Source: Alphaproteobacteria bacterium
GTDB taxonomy: Bacteria > Pseudomonadota > Alphaproteobacteria > Rhizobiales > Devosiaceae
Direction: 5' to 3'
Length of the DNA stretch: 5,086 nucleotides
Assembly (NCBI GenBank): GCA_018820005.1
Contig: JAHJOS010000523.1
Coordinates: forward strand, 1 to 5,086
Positions 1 to 5,008 of this stretch are shown here, piece after piece; positions within the stretch are counted from its first letter, which is position 1, and every line of letters begins with the position of its first letter. Made by a program: the position numbers and the translations under genes. The notes below the pieces were generated by a model. That model made no database searches. It was not told the DNA's origin and was given only the letters and a program-made list of their open reading frames with translations.

Positions 1-46
1 GCCCGGCCGCAAGATGGGCCACATCAACACGATCACCCGACCCTAG
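1..46 (+). CDS. purK: 3' end of probable purK, N5-carboxyaminoimidazole ribonucleotide synthase (partial)
   Basis: Only the last 14 complete codons and the TAG stop (44-46) are present, read from base 2: PGRKMGHINTITRP. The PGRKMGH string matches the conserved C-terminal end of PurK (typically R-x-GRKMGH followed by a short hydrophobic tail). PurK is the ATP-grasp enzyme that carboxylates AIR to N5-CAIR in purine synthesis, in the cytoplasm. The match is short, so identity rests on this motif and on my recollection that purK and rpsU lie near each other in related alphaproteobacteria. The stop overlaps by two bases with the stop of the convergent hydrolase gene. The 5' part lies outside the window. 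Confidence 0.72.
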   Translation, partial: PGRKMGHINTITRP

Positions 47-735
47 CGCGCCAGCCAGCCTGCAATGGCTGTCACAACAGCAGCCGGATCCTCCATGGTC
101 GGCAGATGCCCGCAGCCGGCAAAGTTCACCAGCGCCGCGCCAGCAATGGCCTCTGCCATCTCCTCGGCCAGTTCCGATGGCGTCACGCCATCGACCTCGC
201 CGACACCCACCAGCGTGGGCACGGCAATGGCCCCCAGGGACGGCCGCGAGTCGATCCGCGCTATGATCGCCTTCTGGTGCCTGAGATAGGCACTGGCCCC
301 GGCCCGCTCGGCCATGGCCACCACGTCCTGGACCAGTGGCGTGTCCAGATTGTGCGGCGCCACCAGGCCAGGTTGCAGTGTGCGGGCGACCAGTCCGAAC
401 TTGCCCTCTTCCACCAACCTGATCGCGGCCTGTCGCGCCTGCGTCCGAACCGCGTCGTCGGCCCGCGCCGACGTATCGAGCAGCGCCAGATGCGTCACTC
501 GCTCCGGCGCCTGGCGCATGATTTCAAGCGCCACATACCCACCCATCGATAGCCCCGCCAACGCAAAGCGCGACGGCGCCGTCTCAAGGACATGCGCGGC
601 CATACCAGCGACACTGTCCTGCCCCGACATATCGGCAACAGCACAATTGGCGGTGTCGCCCAACCCCACAACCACGTCGCGCCAGAGCCGCGCGTCGCAA
701 TTGAGTCCCGGCAACAAAAGCAGATCGGTCGTCAT
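43..735 (-). CDS. alpha/beta fold hydrolase, 230 aa, cytoplasmic
   Basis: This is a complete single-domain alpha/beta hydrolase. The protein opens directly with the first core strand (DLLLLPGLN, residues 4-12, where the PG is the usual start of the oxyanion-hole loop). The nucleophile elbow is GLSMGG with Ser63. The likely acid is Asp182 in GVGEVDGVTP, and the catalytic His210 lies in GCGHLPTMEDP, a typical family ending. There is no signal peptide or membrane segment. The frame is open upstream to base 831, giving 32 extra codons, but I chose the ATG at 735. It begins the conserved fold and is preceded by an AGGGAA-like ribosome binding site at suitable spacing. The lid region (about 93-165) is helical and rich in Ala and Arg. 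The substrate cannot be told from sequence; relatives include enol-lactonases, C-C bond hydrolases and small esterases. The gene is divergent from rpsU and convergent with purK. Confidence 0.9.
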   Translation of the reverse strand: MTTDLLLLPGLNCDARLWRDVVVGLGDTANCAVADMSGQDSVAGMAAHVLETAPSRFALAGLSMGGYVALEIMRQAPERVTHLALLDTSARADDAVRTQARQAAIRLVEEGKFGLVARTLQPGLVAPHNLDTPLVQDVVAMAERAGASAYLRHQKAIIARIDSRPSLGAIAVPTLVGVGEVDGVTPSELAEEMAEAIAGAALVNFAGCGHLPTMEDPAAVVTAIAGWLAR

Positions 736-837
736 GGCACGGTTCCCTGCCCGGATCATTGTTGCCCGATTGTTGAGTGCAGCACCGCTCCCGGCAAGCC
801 ATTGTGCCATATCTCCTCGGTTTTTCTCCATGAGTCA

Positions 838-866
838 GTGGACAAGCCCCCCTTGCTGGGCTATAG
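838..866 (+). promoter_or_regulatory. probable housekeeping-sigma promoter of rpsU
   Basis: A -35 element GTGGAC (838-843) and a -10 element CTATAG (861-866) are separated by exactly 17 bases. They match the alphaproteobacterial consensus CTTGAC-N17-CTATAT at 4 of 6 and 5 of 6 positions. A start site near 873 would give an rpsU leader of roughly 95 bases. This was found by eye; the transcription start is not known. Confidence 0.55.
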
Positions 867-879
867 ACCGCCCCACGGT

Positions 880-896
880 GATCAGCACTGCTGGTC
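880..896 (+). promoter_or_regulatory. small hairpin in the rpsU leader
   Basis: GATCAGC (880-886) pairs with GCTGGTC (890-896) over seven base pairs, including one G-T (G-U in RNA) pair, around a three-base loop ACT. It lies just downstream of the proposed rpsU start site and about 70 bases before the start codon. It has no T-run, so it is not a terminator. It could be a leader structure or could arise by chance. Confidence 0.3.
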
Positions 897-952
897 GGCG
901 ACGGGATGTTTTATCGCGGCGCCACTATCCAAACCCACATGTCCAAGCTTCG

Positions 953-958
953 AAAGGG
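953..958 (+). promoter_or_regulatory. ribosome binding site supporting the TTG start of rpsU
   Basis: AAAGGG lies 10 bases before the TTG at 969. It is a moderate Shine-Dalgarno match. An in-frame TGA at 963-965 rules out any start further upstream in this frame. Confidence 0.55.
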
Positions 959-968
959 CGGTTGACCT

Positions 969-1244
969 TTGCAAGTAGTCGTTCGCGATAATAATGTTGA
1001 TCAGGCGCTTCGCGCGCTCAAGAAGAAGCTGCAGCGCGAAGGCGTCTTCCGTGAGATGAAGCTGCGCAACTACTACGAGAAGCCCTCTGAGAAGAAGGCT
1101 CGCCAGAAGGCCGAGGCAATTCGTCGCGCCCGCAAGCTGGCTCGTAAGCGCGCACAGCGCGAAGGTGGTTTGCCTGCTCCGGCTCCGACGGCACGCCCCG
1201 GCCAGCCCGCTCGTCCGAGCGCTTCGGTCACGCCGCGCAACTAA
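969..1244 (+). CDS. rpsU: 30S ribosomal protein bS21 with proline-rich C-terminal tail, TTG start
   Basis: bS21 is a small basic protein of the 30S subunit that sits near the 3' end of 16S rRNA and helps initiation. The 91-residue product begins MQVVVRDNNVDQALRALKKK, followed by the conserved REGVFREMKLR and YEKPSEKKARQKAEA segments, then a run of Arg and Lys (52-64). The start codon must be TTG: an in-frame stop lies two codons upstream, and the next in-frame Met, at residue 30, is inside the conserved core. Common bS21 proteins are about 70 residues. Here residues 66-91 form an extra low-complexity tail with seven prolines and several Ala and Ser, as in many alphaproteobacteria. The gene appears monocistronic, with its own promoter candidate and a strong terminator 27 bases after the stop. 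Confidence 0.96.
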   Translation: MQVVVRDNNVDQALRALKKKLQREGVFREMKLRNYYEKPSEKKARQKAEAIRRARKLARKRAQREGGLPAPAPTARPGQPARPSASVTPRN

Positions 1245-1270
1245 GCGCTGCTGCAGCAATGAATTTGAGA

Positions 1271-1294
1271 CGCCGTCCTTCGGGGCGGCGTTTT
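1271..1294 (+). terminator. rho-independent terminator of rpsU with UUCG tetraloop
   Basis: CGCCGTCC (1271-1278) pairs with GGGGCGGCG-side bases 1283-1290 over eight pairs, one of them T-G (U-G in RNA), closing a TTCG loop (1279-1282). TTTT (1291-1294) follows directly. UUCG closed by C-G is an exceptionally stable RNA loop. On the opposite strand the hairpin is not followed by a T-run, so it probably does not serve the convergent transporter gene. Confidence 0.9.
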
Positions 1295-1340
1295 CGCTTG
1301 TCTGATGCAGTCTGCCGATCCGATCTGTCAGTGTGATCGG

Positions 1341-2567
1341 TCAGGTCTCGGGCGGCACCGGTGTCCGCGCCCGTCCCGACATGCGCCGCGCCGATGCCAC
1401 CACGATCGTCAGCCCTGCCATGATGGGCATCAATACGGTTAGTGCGCTGCTGGCCGTCGCAAAGCCCACACTGGCCAGCGTAGAGCCCACAAAGCCGCCC
1501 CCGACCTGGAACACTCCGGTCAGCGCCCCTGCGGAGCCGGCAATGCCACCGAAGTCAGACATGGCCGCAGCAGTCGTGCTGGGGCCGATGAACGCCAGCG
1601 ACAGCATCCAGAAGGCCACCGGCACCATCACCGCCAGCACGTCCCCCGGAAAGAGCCGTGGCCCCAGCGCAAAGCCCAGGCCGGCCAGACCAATCAGCAC
1701 CAGCCCGACCCGCACCATAACGACGCCTGAAAACCGGGAGGCAACATGGCCGGCCAGCACATTGCCGGCAATGAACGCACCGGTCTGGATCAACATGACC
1801 ATGGCGAACTGGAATGTACTCAGTCCGATCTCGTCGATCAGGATGAACGGCAGGAGCGCTGCAAAGCCATAAAAGCCGCCGAACGACAGCGCCAGAACCA
1901 GCGCGGGCAGCATGAAAGCCGGCGCACCCAGCAATTTGCGGTAGTTCTGCACAATTGTGCTCAGCCGGAATGGTACGCGCGCTGCAACCGGGTGGGTCTC
2001 CCGCGCCACCCAGCTGACAAGCGCAATCATGCCCAGCCCATAGGCCGCCATGACGAAGAACAGCAAATGCCAGTTCCCAACCAGCAGGATCGCACTTCCC
2101 AGCGTCGGCGCGATTGCTGGCGCCACCGTGAGGATCAGATTGATCAAGGTGAGAATTCGAATCGATTCCGCGCCAGTAAACTGGTCACGCACCATGGCCC
2201 GCGACAGGGCGACGCCCACCGATACGCCGATGCCTTGCAGCACACGCCCAGCCAGCAAGGTTTCAACGCTCCCCCCCAGAGCGACCACAACACTTCCCGC
2301 CACATACAACCCGAAGAAAAGCGAAGCGACCTTGCGCCGACCAAGGCTATCGGAGAGCGGACCACACACCAGTTGTGCCAGCGCAAAGGCAGCGAAGTAC
2401 ACAGCGAGCGACAGCTTGCCGATAGCATCGGTCGTGCCCAGCTCACTGACGATCGTGGGCAGCGCCGGACCATAAAGCGAAATCGACAGGGGACCCGCAG
2501 CGACCAGCAGTCCGCCGATCAGCGCGGTGCGCCGCGCCGACATAGGCGTGGGATTCGGAGCGTTCAT
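1341..2567 (-). CDS. Bcr/CflA-family MFS multidrug efflux transporter
   Basis: The 408-residue integral inner-membrane protein has about twelve hydrophobic segments, the first at roughly 14-33 and the last at 372-392. This is the usual size for drug:proton antiporters of the DHA1 (Bcr/CflA) group. MFS motif A lies between helices 2 and 3 as GPLSDSLGRRK (69-79) with Asp73. Helix 4 carries the family pattern R108..Q111-G112..G114 and R123...R127-D128. The antiporter motif C in helix 5 is present as VAPAIAPTLGS (148-158). The start is the ATG at 2567, whose last two bases are the first two of the upstream hydrolase's TGA (ATGA overlap). Earlier in-frame starts up to 2627 would lie deep inside that gene. 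Close relatives export bicyclomycin, chloramphenicol, sulfonamides or cysteine; the substrate here cannot be read from sequence. Termination is unclear: only a weak GATC-containing dyad (1315-1340) follows. Confidence 0.93.
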   Translation of the reverse strand: MNAPNPTPMSARRTALIGGLLVAAGPLSISLYGPALPTIVSELGTTDAIGKLSLAVYFAAFALAQLVCGPLSDSLGRRKVASLFFGLYVAGSVVVALGGSVETLLAGRVLQGIGVSVGVALSRAMVRDQFTGAESIRILTLINLILTVAPAIAPTLGSAILLVGNWHLLFFVMAAYGLGMIALVSWVARETHPVAARVPFRLSTIVQNYRKLLGAPAFMLPALVLALSFGGFYGFAALLPFILIDEIGLSTFQFAMVMLIQTGAFIAGNVLAGHVASRFSGVVMVRVGLVLIGLAGLGFALGPRLFPGDVLAVMVPVAFWMLSLAFIGPSTTAAAMSDFGGIAGSAGALTGVFQVGGGFVGSTLASVGFATASSALTVLMPIMAGLTIVVASARRMSGRARTPVPPET

Positions 2568-3373
2568 TGTGCGGCCATTGCCTTTTCGAAAAAGGGGCGG
2601 GCATGCGCCCATATGCCCCGCACCCACAGATCGCTGTGCCCGGCCCCAGGCTCGATCCAGAGCGTGTCAGGGTGCGGCGCCAATTCGTAAAGGCGTTCGC
2701 CATTGGAAACATCGATGGTCTTGTCGGCCGTGCCATGCGCCACCATCACCGGCTCACTGACATCGGCAATCCAGACATTGCTGGGAAACTGATCCTGCAT
2801 CACCAAGGCAACAGGCAGGAAGGGATAGCGCTCCGCCGCCACCGTCACCGCCGACAGGAACGGCGTCTCCAGCAGCAGTGCCCTGGCATCGCGCACACTC
2901 GCGACGTAAGTCGCCGGTCCGGTACCCAGCGAGCGCCCCCAGATCACGATGGGAACGCCTTGTCCTGCCGCCCAATCAAAGGCGCTGGTAGCATCTTCAA
3001 GAATGCCGGCCTGGTTGACATCGCCCGGCGACAGCGGAAAGCCGCGATAGTCGAACGCCAGGAACCCGTAGCCATCGGCAACGAACTGCACGTAGCGCTC
3101 GTACTCCTTGCTGAAGCTGCCCGAGTTGCCCTTGTAGTAGATGATCAGCGGCTTGCCCGGCTGCGGCGCCTGATACCAGCCGTTGATCACACCATCACCC
3201 GAGGGAATAGCCACGGTCCGGGCGCCTGTCAGCGGGGTATCCGCCAACGCCGTGATGACGCCCTGCGGTTCATACTGCAAGGCGCGCTGATTGACGTACA
3301 TGTAGCCAACAACGCCCCCATAGGCGATGACCAGCACCAGGCCCATGGCCAGCAGGAGACGCTGTAGCTTCAC
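2564..3373 (-). CDS. membrane-anchored alpha/beta hydrolase, Bem46/ABHD17-like, GTG start
   Basis: The 269-residue protein starts with a single hydrophobic helix (about 6-26) behind Lys3 and Arg5. There is no lipobox or clear cleavage site, so it is probably an N-terminal anchor with the enzyme domain in the periplasm. The fold follows the Bem46/ABHD17 order: oxyanion segment YYKGNSGS (79-86), FDYRGFPLSPG (107-117), nucleophile elbow GRSLGTGP with Ser148, acid Asp217 in HGTADKTI, and His246 in GAGHSDLW. The family usually shows HGNAGN in the oxyanion segment; here Lys81 replaces the histidine. The likely activity is a serine hydrolase (esterase, thioesterase or peptidase-like); the substrate is unknown. 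The start is GTG at 3373, with AAGGA seven bases upstream and an in-frame stop two codons before it. The 3' end overlaps the transporter gene by four bases. Confidence 0.9.
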   Translation of the reverse strand: MKLQRLLLAMGLVLVIAYGGVVGYMYVNQRALQYEPQGVITALADTPLTGARTVAIPSGDGVINGWYQAPQPGKPLIIYYKGNSGSFSKEYERYVQFVADGYGFLAFDYRGFPLSPGDVNQAGILEDATSAFDWAAGQGVPIVIWGRSLGTGPATYVASVRDARALLLETPFLSAVTVAAERYPFLPVALVMQDQFPSNVWIADVSEPVMVAHGTADKTIDVSNGERLYELAPHPDTLWIEPGAGHSDLWVRGIWAHARPFFEKAMAAQ

Positions 3374-3380
3374 TGTTCAT

Positions 3381-3385
3381 TCCTT
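3381..3385 (-). promoter_or_regulatory. ribosome binding site deciding the GTG start of the anchored hydrolase
   Basis: Read on the minus strand this is AAGGA, seven bases before GTG at 3373. A nearer ATG (3380-3378) is out of frame and too close to serve this site. Confidence 0.7.
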
Positions 3386-3453
3386 GGCTAACTCGTGCCG
3401 CCGAAACTACTACAATCGCTGCCGCTTGCCACCCATCCGGTGTGTGGCGTGCC

Positions 3454-4092
3454 TCACATCTCTTCGATGGTCTTGGCAAGAGCCTGCGCGAACACCTCGT
3501 CCGGCTGGGCACCCGACAGCGCATATTTCTCGCCAAAAATGAAGAAGGGCACCCCGCGAATACCTTGGGCCGCAGCATCGTTAGCCAGCTGTTCGGTAAT
3601 CGCCAGCTCATTCTCGTCATTCATCGCGTCGAGGGCGTCGCCACGGTCAAAACCGAACTCGACGGCAATGTCGGCCAGGACATTGTCATCATTGATCTGC
3701 CGATGCTCGAGGAAATAGGCATTGGCGATGGCATTGGCCAGCTCGTGCTGAATTCCCAATGGCTTGGCCAACCGGGCAATGGTGTGAGCCTTTTTGGTGG
3801 GGAACATGCGTGGCTGCTGGCTGAGGTCGAGCTCGACACCCGCCTTGCGCGCTTCGCTTTCCACCCGCTCCCACATTTCGCTGGGCTCGCGACCGTATTT
3901 TTCGCGCAGCATATCGGCCACCACTACGCCTTCTTCGGGGGTATTGGGGTCGAGATAGAAAGGGTGGTTTTCAATCACCACTTCCACATCGTCGGGCAAG
4001 GCCGCGACGGCCTTGTCCAGGCGCGCCGACCCAATGATGCACCAGGGGCATACGACATCGGTGAACACGTCGATCTTGAGCTGCTTGGTCAT
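3454..4092 (-). CDS. DsbA-family oxidoreductase, FrnE-like, cytoplasmic
   Basis: The 212-residue thioredoxin-fold protein has a DsbA-type helical insertion. The first strand, KIDVFTDVVCPWC, carries the redox pair Cys15-Pro-Trp-Cys18. The family segment ENHPFYLDPN (41-50) follows, then a long helical region (about 58-175). The cis-proline loop is GIRGVPFFIFGEKYALSGAQ, with Pro182 next to the active site. This layout is that of the FrnE/2-hydroxychromene-2-carboxylate isomerase-like branch, whose CPWC members act as dithiol oxidoreductases or disulfide isomerases, some linked to oxidative-stress tolerance. There is no signal peptide, so it should act in the cytoplasm, unlike classical periplasmic DsbA. 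I chose the ATG at 4092: AGGA lies eight bases upstream, and the 19 codons before it resemble no family sequence. It is probably the first gene of a run with the anchored hydrolase and the efflux pump, 80 bases upstream of the hydrolase start. Confidence 0.93.
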   Translation of the reverse strand: MTKQLKIDVFTDVVCPWCIIGSARLDKAVAALPDDVEVVIENHPFYLDPNTPEEGVVVADMLREKYGREPSEMWERVESEARKAGVELDLSQQPRMFPTKKAHTIARLAKPLGIQHELANAIANAYFLEHRQINDDNVLADIAVEFGFDRGDALDAMNDENELAITEQLANDAAAQGIRGVPFFIFGEKYALSGAQPDEVFAQALAKTIEEM

Positions 4093-4113
4093 GGCAAAAT
4101 CCTGTTTTGTCTC

Positions 4114-4142
4114 ACATGGCGCGAAAGGCCGAGCACTGCAAG
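4114..4142 (-). promoter_or_regulatory. possible promoter of the DsbA-like gene
   Basis: On the minus strand CTTGCA (4142-4137) and CCATGT (4119-4114) are separated by 17 bases. Each matches 4 of 6 positions of the alphaproteobacterial CTTGAC / CTATAT consensus. The leader would be about 15 to 20 bases. The match is modest. Confidence 0.33.
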
Positions 4143-4195
4143 AACGCACGTCGAGGTAACCTAGCCCACTGACAAAAATTGGTCACCGCTGGCAA

Positions 4196-4205
4196 GCCCA
4201 TGGGC
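4196..4205. repeat. 10-bp perfect palindrome in the divergent intergenic region
   Basis: GCCCATGGGC is self-complementary. It lies between the divergent DsbA-like and slyX genes, 47 bases before the slyX start. It could be a half of a regulator site, but it is short and GC-rich and no second copy is seen. Confidence 0.25.
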
Positions 4206-4251
4206 GAAACCCCAACCTTGCGTTAGAAGCAGCCAACCCAGGATTGTCCGC

Positions 4252-4458
4252 ATGACCGACCACACCGACCGTCTCGAAGCCCTCGAAACCCGCATCGCCT
4301 ATCAGGACCAGACGATCGAGGAGCTCAACGCAACGATCACGGCGCAATGGCGCCAGATCGATCTGCTGACCCGCAAGCTTGATACGCTGGAGCAGCAGGT
4401 GCGCTCGGGCGTCCATATCGCCGACCCAAGCACCGAACCGCCGCCGCCCCATTATTGA
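4252..4458 (+). CDS. slyX: SlyX family protein
   Basis: The 68-residue protein is a predicted coiled coil. Residues 5-50 are almost wholly helical with leucines and isoleucines at heptad spacing (RLEALETRIAYQDQTIEELN, then QIDLLTRKLDTLEQQV). The end, PPPPHY (63-68), is the proline-histidine-tyrosine tail typical of SlyX. The length is normal for the family (about 65-75). The role of SlyX is not established; in enterobacteria it was named from its position beside slyD, which is not present here. The start ATG has AGGA eight bases upstream (4240-4243). No convincing promoter was found between 4093 and 4251. Confidence 0.93.
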   Translation: MTDHTDRLEALETRIAYQDQTIEELNATITAQWRQIDLLTRKLDTLEQQVRSGVHIADPSTEPPPPHY

Positions 4459-4560
4459 TCGTCGACGACGGTCGTCGTCCTGCTCTTGATTTGGCGCAAG
4501 GCTGTCGCCACTGCCCTGTGCTTGGTGTCCCAAGACCCAGGTTTCAACAGGAGACAGACC
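4459..4560 (+). other. intergenic gap with GTC/GAC-rich dyad and a small hairpin
   Basis: Bases 4460-4479 are a run of GTC and GAC triplets that can fold as CGACGA (4463-4468) with TCGTCG (4472-4477). CTTGG (4521-4525) can pair with CCAAG (4530-4534). Neither is followed by a T-run, so neither is a convincing terminator. The gap ends with the ribosome binding site of the next gene. No clear promoter is seen, so slyX and the following gene may be co-transcribed. Confidence 0.3.
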
Positions 4561-4914
4561 ATGGCGGACAAGCACTACCCCGATATCACCAAGGAAATTT
4601 CAGCCGGCAGCCGCATTCTGCGTAAGGACATCCCTGACGTCATGACTGGCTTTTCGGCGATGGCTGCGGCCGCGGGCCACGACGGTGCGTTGGACAAAAA
4701 GACCAAGGAACTGATTGCGCTGGCGATCGCCATCTCCACCCGATGCGATGGCTGTATCGGGTTTCATACCGATGCGCTGGTGCGCCTGGGCGCAACGCGG
4801 GGCGAGTTCCAGGAAACTCTGGGCATGGCCATCTATATGGGCGGCGGGCCATCGCTGATGTGCGCCGCCAATGCCATGACGGCCTGGGGCCAATACGGCG
4901 GCGCCGAAAGCTGA
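4561..4914 (+). CDS. carboxymuconolactone decarboxylase family protein, AhpD-like
   Basis: The 117-residue all-helical protein is of the CMD/AhpD type. The motif TRCDGCIGFHTDALVRLGAT (61-80) carries the redox pair Cys62 and Cys65 and His69. Glu50 lies twelve residues before Cys62, the same spacing as the Glu-Cys-Cys-His proton relay of AhpD (Glu118, Cys130, Cys133, His137 in the Mycobacterium protein). So it is more likely a peroxidase-type or alkylhydroperoxidase-related enzyme than a true decarboxylase, which lacks the CxxC. The C-terminal helices (83-112) are rich in Met, Gly and Ala and include YMGGGPSLMCAANAM. The start at 4561 has AGGAG (4549-4553) seven bases upstream; the open frame back to 4486 lacks family similarity. 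The family acts in the cytoplasm, often as a trimer or hexamer. Its reductant is unknown, and no AhpC or peroxiredoxin gene is in the window. Confidence 0.93.
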   Translation: MADKHYPDITKEISAGSRILRKDIPDVMTGFSAMAAAAGHDGALDKKTKELIALAIAISTRCDGCIGFHTDALVRLGATRGEFQETLGMAIYMGGGPSLMCAANAMTAWGQYGGAES

Positions 4915-4954
4915 ACAGGCAACGGTCCGTTAAACCGCGTCAAAGGCTCTGTCA

Positions 4955-4985
4955 CAAACAAAAACGGCCCGCCAAAGCGGGCCGT
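4955..4985 (-). terminator. rho-independent terminator of pntB (minus strand)
   Basis: ACGGCCCGC (4964-4972) and GCGGGCCGT (4977-4985) form a perfect nine-pair stem with a four-base loop. On the minus strand the stem is followed by TTTTTGTTTGT (4964-4954, sharing the last stem pair). On the + strand no T-run follows, so it serves the transhydrogenase gene entering from the right. It may also help stop transcription from the convergent AhpD-like gene. Confidence 0.88.
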
Positions 4986-5008
4986 CCATGTCTCAGGCGC
5001 GCTATCGG

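Noticed and set aside
736..831. N-terminal extension of 32 codons on the first hydrolase
   Set aside because: The family fold begins right at the ATG at 735, which has its own ribosome binding site; the extra codons resemble no domain. A start at the ATG at 759 (eight codons further upstream) is not fully excluded.
882..1259. Minus-strand open frame over rpsU
   Set aside because: It covers the certain ribosomal protein gene and its leader and is a Leu/Arg-rich shadow.
1315..1340. GATC-containing dyad CCGATC ... GATCGG as terminator of the transporter gene
   Set aside because: The loop is 14 bases, the stem only six pairs, and there is no T-run on the minus strand.
1746..2690. Long + strand open frame of 314 codons opposite the transporter gene
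   Set aside because: It is antisense to a clear Bcr/CflA transporter, rich in Gln, Arg and His with no recognisable domain, and crosses into the next gene. It is a GC-rich shadow frame.
2567..3367. + strand open frame of 266 codons opposite the anchored hydrolase
   Set aside because: It mirrors almost the whole hydrolase gene, is rich in Arg and His, and shows no motif. The minus-strand gene has the full catalytic triad and a good ribosome binding site.
3374..3453. Possible separate promoter or terminator between the DsbA-like gene and the anchored hydrolase
   Set aside because: Only GCCAC/GTGGC (3428-3432 with 3444-3448), which has no T-run, and a poor promoter match (TTGTAG, 17 bases, GTTAGC on the minus strand) were seen. 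Neither is convincing.
3442..4164. + strand open frame of 240 codons opposite the DsbA-like gene
   Set aside because: Its protein looks somewhat natural, but it is fully antisense to a gene with CPWC and cis-proline motifs and has no family resemblance.
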